Source: Bolinopsis microptera
Taxonomy: Eukaryota > Ctenophora > Tentaculata > Lobata > Bolinopsidae
NCBI RefSeq assembly: GCF_026151205.1
Contig: NC_087072.1
Coordinates: 4,258,260-4,322,259 of the forward strand
Reading direction: 5' to 3'
Length of the DNA: 64,000 bases
The translations under genes and the position numbers were made by a program. The notes under the pieces are model-generated. The model ran no database searches and was not told the DNA's origin. It worked only from the letters and a program-made list of their open reading frames with translations. Below, piece after piece: positions 11,201-20,695 of the stretch. Positions within the stretch are counted from its first letter, which is position 1. Every line of letters begins with the position of its first letter.

Positions 11201-11878
11201 CCGATATGATCTTAGCCACCTCTTCAGGTGAGCAGTCATGTAGATATATATTAGCTGTATTCGTTTTAGGTAAGAGGTCACAGAAACTTGGAAGCTGATT
11301 AATTTGTATTTCTCCTAGTTCTGTGTAGGCTGCATTAAGGTTAGATGCTAGGGATACAAAATACTTATTGAATTCATTCGCTATAACTCTGCGATTAGTT
11401 ATCTTTTCATTGTCTATGGTAAATATAGGTCTGATATCACGTTTCTGTTTGCCACGAATTTTATTTATAAGTTCCCAGGTTTTCTTGGAGTTTCCCTGAG
11501 TTTCAAGAAACTTGTCAGAATAATATTCAGATACAGCCTTTTTACGAACCTTTTTTAGAGCCTTTCTATATTCTTTGTAGTCATCATAACGGTTTCTTTT
11601 ATTACAGCAGATAGAACACAGGCATGTGCCCCCTTTTGTGTCAGTTTCGCCATGTTTACACTTAACTTTCCTGACTTTCGCCCAGGCATCATACAGTCCA
11701 TGGCAGTGGTTTACTGAGGCTATAATCCCGCCAGTAATCCAGGGGTTGTTCTGCATAGTGCGCTTAGTGGTTTTGGGTACAGCTAGTTTGCAGGTTTCGT
11801 CAATGCTGTTTTTAAAGATATCATGAAAGTTGGTAAAATCTATAATTGGTTCATTATCTAGTTTATTACCCAAGACTT
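8231..11878 (-). mobile_element. CR1-like LINE, copy 2 (5'-truncated)
   Basis: Second copy of the LINE at 3864-7195, in the same orientation and with the same AATAAAACAAAAGTT 3' end and 3' UTR, differing by scattered substitutions. It extends further 5', to about 11878, but still lacks the endonuclease domain. It is embedded in the dispersed repeat that ends at 8230. Confidence 0.85.
9564..11873 (-). CDS. CR1-like LINE reverse transcriptase with linker, 5'-partial
   Basis: A 769-codon open frame covering the EN-RT linker and a complete RT. The first ~200 residues include NPWITGGI, a block rich in cysteine and histidine (CKHGE, CLCSICC) that could bind zinc, and KKTWELINKIRG. The RT follows with IDLSKAFDTICH, GVPQGSVLGPLLF and FADD. 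The frame starts without ATG because the 5' end is truncated, so the true start and the apurinic-type endonuclease are missing. No internal stops, so this could be a recent insertion of an active family. RT call firm; clade (CR1 or L2) less so. Confidence 0.9.
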   Translation of the reverse strand: MGNKLDNEPIIDFTNFHDIFKNSIDETCKLAVPKTTKRTMQNNPWITGGIIASVNHCHGLYDAWAKVRKVKCKHGETDTKGGTCLCSICCNKRNRYDDYKEYRKALKKVRKKAVSEYYSDKFLETQGNSKKTWELINKIRGKQKRDIRPIFTIDNEKITNRRVIANEFNKYFVSLASNLNAAYTELGEIQINQLPSFCDLLPKTNTANIYLHDCSPEEVAKIISELKNGKASDIPVHIVKAVSGIISPLLSVLYNECMQQGVFPDDLKVGKISPIYKKENAELLENYRPISTLAIFGKILEKIIFSRLYSFFQSQGLLYENQYGFRKNHSTSHALNFSVDYIEKSLRDKNHVLGIFIDLSKAFDTICHDKLLKKLNDYGIRGTANKLIASYLSNRQQYVSVLGEESEKLSVIFGVPQGSVLGPLLFIIYINEIYRVSDLGKFILFADDTNIFVVDKCIKTLYCKANKILKLVHQYMKSNLLHINTKKCCYIHFKPNCRNEPDSNTNELELTLNNIIIKKVEETKFLGVIIDQKLNWDAHLRALNSKLKCEIGRLCGIRRCVPKKLYKDLYHTLFESHLCYGISVWGGVSNNKLEAIFKTQKKCIRILFGDNDAYFNKFKTCARVRPITRDKTGKVIKQMLGKDFFELEHSKPICNEYNFLTVHNLHKLHCLLEMFKINKFQSPVSMFSLFNRSPRRDNYFIPPTPSSLFIYQSTSIWNHCRKSTSEIDFSTPISIFKNNLKKALLELQSKYDRQLWCSYNFDANELSLK

Positions 11879-12150
11879 CAAAACCTACAACTATGCGTAA
11901 AACTGATTTCGAAGGGGTATTAAAAATTTATCAAGAAGTAATTATGTAATTGGTAATATGTGAACAACCATTTATTAACTTTTTATTCACATAGCCATGT
12001 GTCTACGCGTACTGCGTCGCCTCCTTTGCCGCCTCGAAAGTCGCACAAAATGACCCAGGTTCATAGAATGAACGGAAATGAACGGAAATGAATTGTATCA
12101 TGAAAGTGCTCACAATGGTTCAAAATTGGACTGAAGGAGTTTTGGTTGTA

Positions 12151-12245
12151 ACCATGTCATAACCAATAACCATGTCATCACCATGTCATAACCATGTCAT
12201 AACCATGTCATAACCATGTCATAACCATGTCATAACCATGTCATA
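12151..12245. repeat. 11-bp tandem array (CCATGTCATAA)n, first array
   Basis: About eight near-perfect units lie between inverted flanking arms. One unit is disturbed (AATAACCATGTCATC). Confidence 0.9.
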
Positions 12246-12466
12246 GGGTGGTCCTAGGGCCAACCAAACTCTTCAGACCAATTTTGAACCATTATGAGCA
12301 ATTTTGGGATACAATTCATTTCTGTTCATTTCCGTTCATTCTATGAACCTGGGTCATTTTGTGTGACTTTCGATGACCTCTAGGCCTAGCTTATGACAAT
12401 ATCTATCATATAAAACCGAATTGGGGGTTCCCAGCCCTTACGTAATAAGTCTCAAATTGAAATGAC

Positions 12467-12600
12467 ACACATGCGCCTCCTATTGATTTACATGATAAAC
12501 CTGGTAGCGCATTTCTGTCACTTTTGTTTTTGACACACATGCGCTAGCAGGTTTATCATGTAAATCAATAAGTGGCGCATGTGTGTTATTTTAGTAGAGG
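12467..12600. repeat. palindromic repeat with TGACACACATGCGC ends
   Basis: Two arms of ~55 bp centred on GTCACTTTTGTTTTTGAC. The shared core TTTACATGATAAACCTG appears inverted on both sides. A relative sits at 15606-15740, indicating a small foldback family. Confidence 0.65.
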
Positions 12601-13649
12601 CTCTTACGGGCATTGTCTGCTCGATACGCTAGGGACCCCAGATACACCTTACTAGACGTATTTTTGACCGTAGAATCGATTAAAAGTGGTTTCAAGTTGA
12701 TTAGACTGATTTTTCTGGGTTAAAATTGCAAAAAACCGATTTTTGGGCCAAAAATAGGCCAAAAAACCATGTTTTTTGATATTTTGAGCAAGTTAATTTT
12801 GTTGGCATGTCGGCAAAACTTGCATGAAGATAGCTGAAAGACAGCCGCACAAGATGGTATAAAAATAAAACAAATCCCTCTATTTGTTCTGGGGTAAAAA
12901 TTCAAAAAAGTGGTAAAAATTTTGACTTTTTTGCTTGAAGTTTGAATAATTTTTTGCAGTTGTATTTAATCAACCCAAAAATAGTTTCATCGTGTTTGCC
13001 TAAATTTTTCCTTTCCGAGAAGTACCCACTTCATATACTTTATCGAAGTTTGAATATTGTCACTCCGCAAGCGTTTTTGCCAAATTTTCGACGCGCACTA
13101 CGCGCAAAAGCATTTAGTTGTTATCAATTGGCACCCGCGCGTTCATCATAAATTTCAAACAGCTATAACTCAGCGAGATTATGTCCGTTCTAGCTCATAT
13201 TTTCACACCAAATGAAAAATAATGTGATCTTATTGCTGACAAAATATGAATATAATTACTCTATTTGCCTTAGAGTAATAGATTGTCAAAGTTTAAAACG
13301 CGCATTGGTATAGCACGTGACTAATAAGGCCAAATTTAAATTTCTTAACATATTATCGATCCTTAGACATCATACTATTGTGTCCAATTAGCGGTTAGGT
13401 CTCTAAACTCGTAGCAGAAAACACGTATTTTTGCCCGTAAGAGCCTCTACTATTTAAATTTGAGACTTATTACGTAAGGGCTGGGAACCCCCAATTCGGA
13501 TTTCTATGATAGATAGTGTCATAAACTAGGCTTCGAAAGTCGCACAAAATGACCCAGGTTCATAAAATGAACGGAAATGAACGGAAATGAATTGTATCCT
13601 GAAAGTGCTCATAATGGTTCAAAATTGGTCTGAAGGAGTTTTGGTTGTA

Positions 13650-13774
13650 ACCATGTCATAGCCAATAACCATGTCATAACCATGTCATAACCATTTCATA
13701 ACCATGTCATAACCATGTCATAACCATGTCATAACCATGTCATAACCATGTCATAACCATGTCATAACCATGTA
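13650..13774. repeat. 11-bp tandem array (CCATGTCATAA)n, second array
   Basis: About ten units of the same 11-mer as at 12151, on the inner face of the right end of the inverted-repeat element. Confidence 0.9.
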
Positions 13775-14157
13775 AGAAAAAGGCGTCATAGCCATGTCAC
13801 TAGCTGACCACTATGATTGCATTAACAATAAAGCGTTATTCTAAAAATAATTATGAATTATAAACGAGAAAACACGTTTCCTTTTTTATTATTCTTATTT
13901 TGTAAATGTGCTGTAATTATTTTGTAATTTTCACGCAGTACAGGCAATTACGGACAAAAGAAAAGATGTTTTATATTATTAGTCTTAGAAGACTGATCAG
14001 CGCATCAAATAATGTTTTTTTCTTGATCGGCGCGATGCACAATCTATTAACTGGGCCGTACTGCCAGCTAACTGTGACATGTAAAATATTGACGTTGTTT
14101 TTTATTCTTTCGTAAATGATAAACGGTTGTGGGTTGCGGAATTGTGAATGACATTGA

Positions 14158-14720
14158 AAAGGCACAGGCTGAGCGCCGCCCAGTAACACAAACATTTCGC
14201 TTCGAAAAAAAAGTTTTTCGTGTTACTTCGAAAAAATTTAGACAAGCATCATCCATCGACGTACCGGCGAGTTCAATTTCCAATCCTTTCTTTAACGGGT
14301 GATAGTATCACTGATACTTGTAGTCGTAAAATATTTGCTTCAAATATTAATCAGGACCGTCGACGAGTCCAACTCGGCGCGCGTCCTGGTAGGTTATAAA
14401 GTTAAACTTACAAGTCACGCGTCGCGATCCTCATTTGTAATTCATTTCGCCCCCGCTATACCGTGGCGAAAGCCACGATACGACCGCGCAGCCCACAGGC
14501 ACAACGAAGGGCTGATGGTAATTAATTTACCGGATGGTGTAGGGAAATTGGTAAAAACACGACTTCAATCTTACATTAATTGTATAAAATTCTAATTTCA
14601 GGTAAACAAGCAAAGTTTGTTTTCAATTATTACATATAACTATTAGTTGACGGATGTTACTCGTTTGGATTTTTCGATGCGAAGTTTACTGGGCCGCGCT
14701 CAGCCTCAAGCCTGTCATTC
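14158..14720. mobile_element. MITE-like element with GCTGAGCG termini
   Basis: The left end, around AGGCTGAGCGCCGCCCAGTA, is complementary to TACTGGGCCGCGCTCAGCCT at about 14687. A partial copy of the right end lies at 7540-7575. The interior includes a GTCGACG-family repeat at 14294-14401. No coding content recognised. Confidence 0.5.
14294..14401 (+). repeat. dispersed repeat, GTCGACG/CGGCGCGCG family, copy 4
   Basis: The most complete forward copy: AACGGGTGATA, TCGTAAAATATTTG, CGTCGACGAGTCCAACTC, GGCGCGCG, GTAGGTTATAAA. Confidence 0.7.
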
Positions 14721-15605
14721 CGCCGAATTTATATGATTATCAATTATGAACATATAATACAAAAATTAAGTGCAAGTAAGTAAGTAAATATTTCATGCTA
14801 GGCATGTAGCACCCATCACGGTATGGGTAACCACTAATATAACCATCCATTGAGTCTTTGCTTTTTCGCTTTGCATAGCAGCTCAGCGAGGTCCGCAGGG
14901 CACATGCAACAGGGGTGCTGGGTGCATTTTGCCTATATCTAACGACAAACAAGGTGGCCTTACAACGAGAAGCATTATTAGATCGATGCGCGGCAAGCTT
15001 GCTAGTTGCTACGAAGTATCCCGAAACGGGTTAGTCCATTATCATTTCTAACAATAAACACATTGTTGGCACTTGGAAGTTGGCTTGATACACGAATAAT
15101 TGCATTTCGATCTTCGCGCACGAAACCAGGACACAGGAGCTTGCCTGTCATGCGTCGGCGTACACGCTTCAATATGCAATTCTTGGTAGCTGTCATGCTA
15201 CGCGCAGCAGGCAGCTTCATTCCTCCATAGCTCCATTCTCCAATGAGTATGTTTATAAATATTATAGCTTGTAGCACGATGCGCTACTGTGCCGCGCCGC
15301 GCATTCAATTATTGATTATTCTTCTTGCAACGCTAATTCGGTGAAATGTGCTACTGTGCCTTGCCGAGCTGCGATGAATTGACATCGTCAGTTAACATTA
15401 TAGCCTGTGCAGCAACAGTACACGCGCTTTAACCTAACCATGTGCTTTCGCGCCACTGCAGCGTGCAGGCGCGCTCGTTTCACACGGGAGGCGATCGGCG
15501 GAGAGGAGTTTAAAGATAAAATAGAGATAAGGATAAAATACATATATAAATAGATCAAGATAGCGATTAGAATATTGAATAGAGATTTTACAGCAATTTT
15601 ACAAA

Positions 15606-15740
15606 AATGACACACATGGGCCACATAATGATTTACATGATAAACCTGCTAGCGCATGTGTATCAAAAAATTTTTTGACACACATACGCTACCTAGGAAG
15701 CGCATGTGTATCATTATTTTTTTGACACACATGCGCTTCC
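15606..15740. repeat. TGACACACATGCGC foldback repeat, second copy
   Basis: Relative of 12467-12600: alternating inverted and direct copies of TGACACACATGCGC, with the shared core TTTACATGATAAACCTG. Flanked by GATTGACATCGTGAATCAA blocks, which recur near 26430. Confidence 0.6.
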
Positions 15741-15913
15741 ATAGTGCCTCACCGAGCTGCGAAGGATTGACATCGTGAATCAACCCTACACGTTGCATGT
15801 GGCGTTGATTCACGATGTCAATCTTTCGCATCTCGCCGATCTGCATACGTGGTTGCGAGAAGCATTACTTGATGCGCGGGCGACCCAGTAGTGCATCGCG
15901 CTACAACATGTGT

Positions 15914-16932
15914 CGTCATTCGGCCGGATCCCAGCAAGCAAAAATACGTCGACCATCACAGGACGACGCCAGCACTCTCTACGCTCTTCGAGCTCCGATC
16001 GCGATCGTCCTGTGACGAAGTAAGGACGAAGCCTGAGGTCCTCAGGTAACATCGACCACCGATTGAAAATTCAGAGATTTTTTGACATAAAGGTCAAATG
16101 TAAAACTAAAATCTTAATGTTGATTGATTGACGACGTCAATTTTTGAGCACAGCGCGAGCGCATGCGGAAAAGGACCGCGTAGCTGGTCAAGATGTTGAT
16201 AAATATTTAGCTTGTGGCGCGATGTGTTGCTCTAACTATAGCCCTCTCGCTTGCAGTAGCGCGCGACCGCCGGAGGCGGAAATGACCTGGTTAGCTAGGT
16301 GAACGCGATGTGCCTTGTAGGATGAAATCCTACTAGCTGACGCCACTCGCAGCTGTGCTGCTCGCTGTACGTCAGCGATCGAAATTTATACGCGTATCAC
16401 CCGTTAAGATGTGCCACCCGACGCACCACACAATTTTTTTCGTTGCTCGTCGCACGTCGACGAACAACGAAGCTCGTTGCGACGCGCCGCGCAATGAGCT
16501 GCCACTGCCAGGCTAGGACATCGTCCTGGTCCAACAAATTTTGGCGAGCGATTTTCTTTAAAAATTTAATGAGGGCGCCGACTTCCACTCTGGCTAGGTT
16601 TCTTCTTACCCAGCGCGCGTTCCTTAATGGGATGAGGTAAAATTTATCAACATCATGACTAGCTACGCGGTCCTTTTTCCGCATGCGCTCGCGCTGTGCT
16701 CAAAAATTGACGTCGTCAATCAATCAACATTAAGATTTTAGTTTTACATTTGACCTTTATGTCAAAAAATCTCTGAATTTTCAATCGGTGGTCGATGTCA
16801 CCTGAGCTGAGGACCTCAGGCTTCGTCCTTACTTCGTCACAGGACGATCGGAGCTCGAAGAGCGTAGAAAGTGCTGGCGTCGTCTTGTGATGGTCGACGC
16901 ATTTTTGCTTGCTGAGATCCGGCCGAATGACG
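15914..16932. repeat. long inverted repeat, two 291-bp arms
   Basis: Arms at 15914-16204 and 16642-16932 are reverse complements with few mismatches, around a ~437-bp spacer. The spacer contains a GC-richer piece with AACGGGTGATAC, reversed, at about 16397. The open frames on both strands are products of the palindrome and resemble no family. A non-autonomous foldback transposon is the simplest reading. Confidence 0.75.
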
Positions 16933-17214
16933 CCACATGCAACGTGTAGGGTAAAACTAAAAACGCTTCCCTATATGAGATAATATGACAAAAATTGTTT
17001 TAGTCACGTGACCAGTCAATGACATTGATATTTCGCTGCTGACGGTTTGGTGGAGGGTTAGGGTCAACGTTTATACATTATATGGTCAAGGTTAGGACTA
17101 GAGTTGTACACTATTGACATTGTGAGGGTAATGGTTAAGGTTTATCACTAGCGACCTTTTCATCTGACCACAATATCGCAAAATGCTATGTTGTATGTCA
17201 CGTGACAAATTTAG

Positions 17215-17610
17215 CCGAGGGTCGGAAGTCGGAAGTCGGAAGTCAGTGGACTCTGTTGGAAGCCGGCGGACTCCGAGCGGAGTCCGCCGAGCCCGGTGGA
17301 CTCCGCCAAGCTCCGCCGGACTCCGCCGGATTCAAGTCCGGCGGAGAGGTCCACCGGAGTCCGCCGACCACTCCGCCGGAATCCGCGGCGGACCGGAGTC
17401 CGCCTAGTGGCTTAGTCCGCGGCGGACACTCCGCCGAGCCGCTGCGGAGCCGCTCGGAGTCCGCGGCGGACTTTAAAGTCCGCTCGGAGTCCGCTCGGCT
17501 CCGCTCGGAGTCCGCCAAAATGTATTCGAGTCCAAACGAAATACATTTTGGCGGAGCACCGCCGGAGTCCGCTCGGAGTCCGGCGGCTCCGCCGCGGACT
17601 CTACTCCACG
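17215..17610. repeat. GC-rich array of CGGAGTCCGC units in both orientations
   Basis: About 400 bp of short interleaved units (GGAGTCCGC, CTCCGCCGG, GCTCGGAGTCCGC) in both orientations, much richer in GC than its neighbours and able to form many hairpins. One unit differs: a near-palindrome at 17516-17552 built on CCAAAATGTATT and its complement. Open frames here are artefacts of GC content. Confidence 0.85.
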
Positions 17611-18367
17611 ACGGATAGTGCCGGACTATGAGTGCTCTGGAGAACTTGATGAATGATTGGAGGGCACTGACGGAGAAGTTGCCGATGTTCGAACTCTTCA
17701 GCTGTATGTACGGTCTGAAAGTACAGTTATTTAAATCATAGGCTATCTTAAATAAATATACTAAAGAGGTTATACAGGATGATTGCAAATCTATTCTTTG
17801 CTTATTCTAACTTACCTTGATAAAGGGTTGTATGTATGCTTTATTTATACCGTGAATCACACGCAAGTAATTAACCAATAAAAGAATAAAAGCTGCGTTG
17901 AGTCACTTACTCGACAGTAATGAGATCAAGGTATATTTCAGGGGTGACCGACAACTGAACCCAATTGAACCTAGTTCCCACGCAGTTAACAGGCACCCAA
18001 TCAGCTAAATTGGGTGACCAATCAGCTTAAATCCCAAAACGACAACTGAACCCAGGTCATATCACAACTGCACCCAAATTGGAAGTACGACAACTGAACT
18101 CAACGATCGGATTTTCAGGTTCTCCTTCTTCGCAGGGAACTTTGTCATACGTTGTATGACCCGCCGCGCACGTAGTGCGCGGCTCCCCCTGTATCGTCAG
18201 GACGATAAAGTGAAACGACCGTGGGTGTCACAACGTGATACAAAAGGGACTGTGGTCATTATCACTATTCACTATAGGATAGATCATGACCACTGTTATT
18301 TAGAGCATTGGAGCCCTGTGCTTACCCCGGTAAAATATTAATACATACATGCTACATGAAGATTGAA
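17611..18367. other. unassigned sequence with short GACAACTGAACCCA repeats
   Basis: No gene recognised. Between 17950 and 18105 the phrase ACAACTGAACCCA or a close variant occurs about four times at uneven spacing. Confidence 0.4.
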
Positions 18368-18822
18368 GAGGTCTCCTCCTAGTTGTTGGAGTGGCCTGCA
18401 TCACACACATCTCTTCTACGGTGTAGCATGTTCCTCCATTCCACTCGTTTTAGAACTTACTGTTTTACTGCGTCTCTGCTGATGTTATCGACACCTGTCA
18501 GCCGCATCCTCGAGAACACAGGCCATCCAGCGTTTACGGAGTCGTCCTCTCAGTCTCTTCCCATAGTTTGGTTTCCAATTCAGTAAAAAATTGGGAAACT
18601 GTGTCTCTGGCATTCTGATAACGTGTCCGTCTAGCCAATGAAAGTTAGCCTTGTAGATACGGATCTTGATGGGCATTCTTATAGTTCTACTGTTTCATAT
18701 CTTTCAAAGCTGATGGAACGCACCATTAGCACGCTGGATACTTGGCTCAGGTTACTTGACTCAGATCTCGTGACTTCTGATGCTTTGGGAGGGCCTGCCA
18801 TGGTTCAGATCTCGAGCCTTGG
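18368..18822 (-). pseudogene. C-terminal fragment of a non-LTR reverse transcriptase
   Basis: The minus strand between 18676 and 18485 reads IRIYKANFHWLDGHVIRMPE, then GKRLRGRLRKRWMACV and LEDAADR. This W-x-GH-x-RMP plus R-G-R-x-K-RW pattern is typical of the extreme C-terminus of RTE-type retrotransposon proteins. No RT core adjoins it. The left end contains the TCACACACATCTCTT repeat also present at 822-890. The LTR retrotransposon begins immediately after 18822. Confidence 0.7.
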
Positions 18823-20695
18823 TGTTAAGTGGCGTACTCGGATTTTAGCACGACAACTTACTTAACGGCCTATTTACTGCTCCAATTTTCCATGACTTCT
18901 AGAGATTATTTATTTTTTATATTTCATTAATTTGTGATGGTATTAATTTAACTACGTATAATGGGCTCCTTTTAACTAGAGTATGGATATTCAGGTTCCG
19001 ATATTATGGAATACCTCCCGGCTTGAGACTCACTCAGGGCATAGTTCAAACCCAAACTCTCAGTGTACAATGGTAGATTTATGACAGGAATTTATGTTAT
19101 AATTATGGACTTCGAACTTTTAGGTTAATTTATATCTAGAGTTTTAATTTAACTTCGAACTTTTAGATGAATTTATATCTGGAAGATAACCAATTAAAAC
19201 AAGTGATTAAGGATTGTAAAATAATGCAAGACCAATCCAATAGTACATAAAATAAGTGTTCAATCTCATGGTAAAGTCCGTTACCCTAAATCAGTTGGGT
19301 AGCTGGGTGATCAATGGGAACTAGTGTGTATTATAACGGGATGGCTGGCTCTCTCTCTCTCTAGTACAGTGGACGGGTAGCTGCTTAGCTGCTATATCAT
19401 GGCTACGTTCCTTCAATGCTGCCAACGAGGGCAGAATCCGTGGGAGGGGAATGTCCTAAAATGGGACAAATTATTAGCAAATGACGGATTAATTAATGAC
19501 AATAATATACTAACTAGGATAAAATTAAACAAGATAAAGTTAAATTAGAGTGAACTGTAGAGTACAAATTATGTAAGAACTTATCAATAAATGCTCAATG
19601 ACTTACGAGATAATAATGTAGGTGCTGCTAAGGTTAGGACAAGCAAACAGGTAGGATAGGCTCACCACAATATTACCTAGGAAATGTATAAACATATTAG
19701 AATTTAATTACTAACCTATCGGAAATGACTTTAGTATTACGAACAATGTGAATCAATAATTGGAAATAACATTGCAATGAACAACTTCTAATTAATGGTT
19801 TAATAATTATAAACGCTCTACCTCGAGGAACAAACTTCCTAGCCTATCAGGAATTCAACAGAAGCGACGGGAACCAATTACAATGATCTGGCATGACGTT
19901 AGGAAAATCTGGTGAGAATAACGGATAAGTATTTTACCCGCATATTATACACGGAACTTGAACTCATGGATTTAATCTTAACCTAATTATGCATGATATT
20001 GATACGGTCTTAGGAACAAAATACTAAGGTCAATGATTTAAAATAAAGAACTACAAACCTATTTATGAAACTAGTGACGTGGGAGAGAGCGCAGCATACT
20101 AACATTCCGGGCCGTGTAGGGAAAACCAATCATAGGAGAGGCGTTCGAGAAAAGGCTAAAGGCAGACGGCCGTGAGAATCTTGTGTGTTCATCTTTTGTA
20201 CTCTAGGTGTTCTGTGGAAGAGGAGCTCCAGTGGAAGAGGCGGTCCACGCGTTGTCCAGGAGAGTTGCAAACAAACAGGTTATTGCAAACAGGTTATTAC
20301 AAACAAACAGGTTTATTAATACAAATACCGGTTTTTAAAACTGGTTAAAATATCGTTCCACTAATTGATGAATTCAATAACTCTATTAATCCAATAATTT
20401 CTTTATAAATAATTCTAATAACACTAAATGTCCTTTCTGACCAATGGCTGCAGTGCTCTGCAAATCTCTCCAATCAGATCTTAATCATATACATGATCAC
20501 TTAATTCATCTTAATCATATAAGTTCTCACCTAATTCATCTTTATGACACTTTATGTTACGGTGAATATTTGCAAATTTACATGGTTTATTTACCATTTT
20601 AATCCACATATTTACAAATCTAATTACTACTAACGCAGCATACTGGGGTTCAACTTAACGTCTAGTTCTGAGGTACTAGACACACGTCCCTAACA
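18823..20695 (-). repeat. left LTR
   Basis: 1873 bp with TGTTA...TAACA termini. By eye only about three differences from the right LTR: one A indel in a TTTTAAATTT tract, and T/C changes in the CAAYATTACC and ATACAYGATC contexts. It contains a short CTCTCTCTCTCT run. Confidence 0.93.

Larger units (their letters stand above)
12036..13790. mobile_element. non-autonomous inverted-repeat element with tandem-repeat ends
   Basis: Sequence at 12036-12125 (TCGCACAAAATGACCCAGG onward) recurs inverted at 12242-12382 and forward at 13531-13650. The 12242-12460 and 13470-13790 segments form long inverted ends around an interior of ~1 kb. Next to the ends are arrays of an 11-bp unit, CCATGTCATAA. The interior has no protein I recognise. 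The ends are clearly related to the 331-bp satellite at 27.4-31.6 kb (shared tracts such as ATGAACCTGGGT and TAGGCCTAG). Confidence 0.65.

Noticed and set aside
16397-16684. Arg-rich frames of 95 and 65 codons on opposite strands
   Set aside because: They lie in the spacer of an inverted repeat, GC-richer than surroundings, with no recognisable motif.
17202-17788. Overlapping frames of 138 and 181 codons on both strands
   Set aside because: Periodic GC-rich palindromic words suppress stops; residue pattern follows the repeat.
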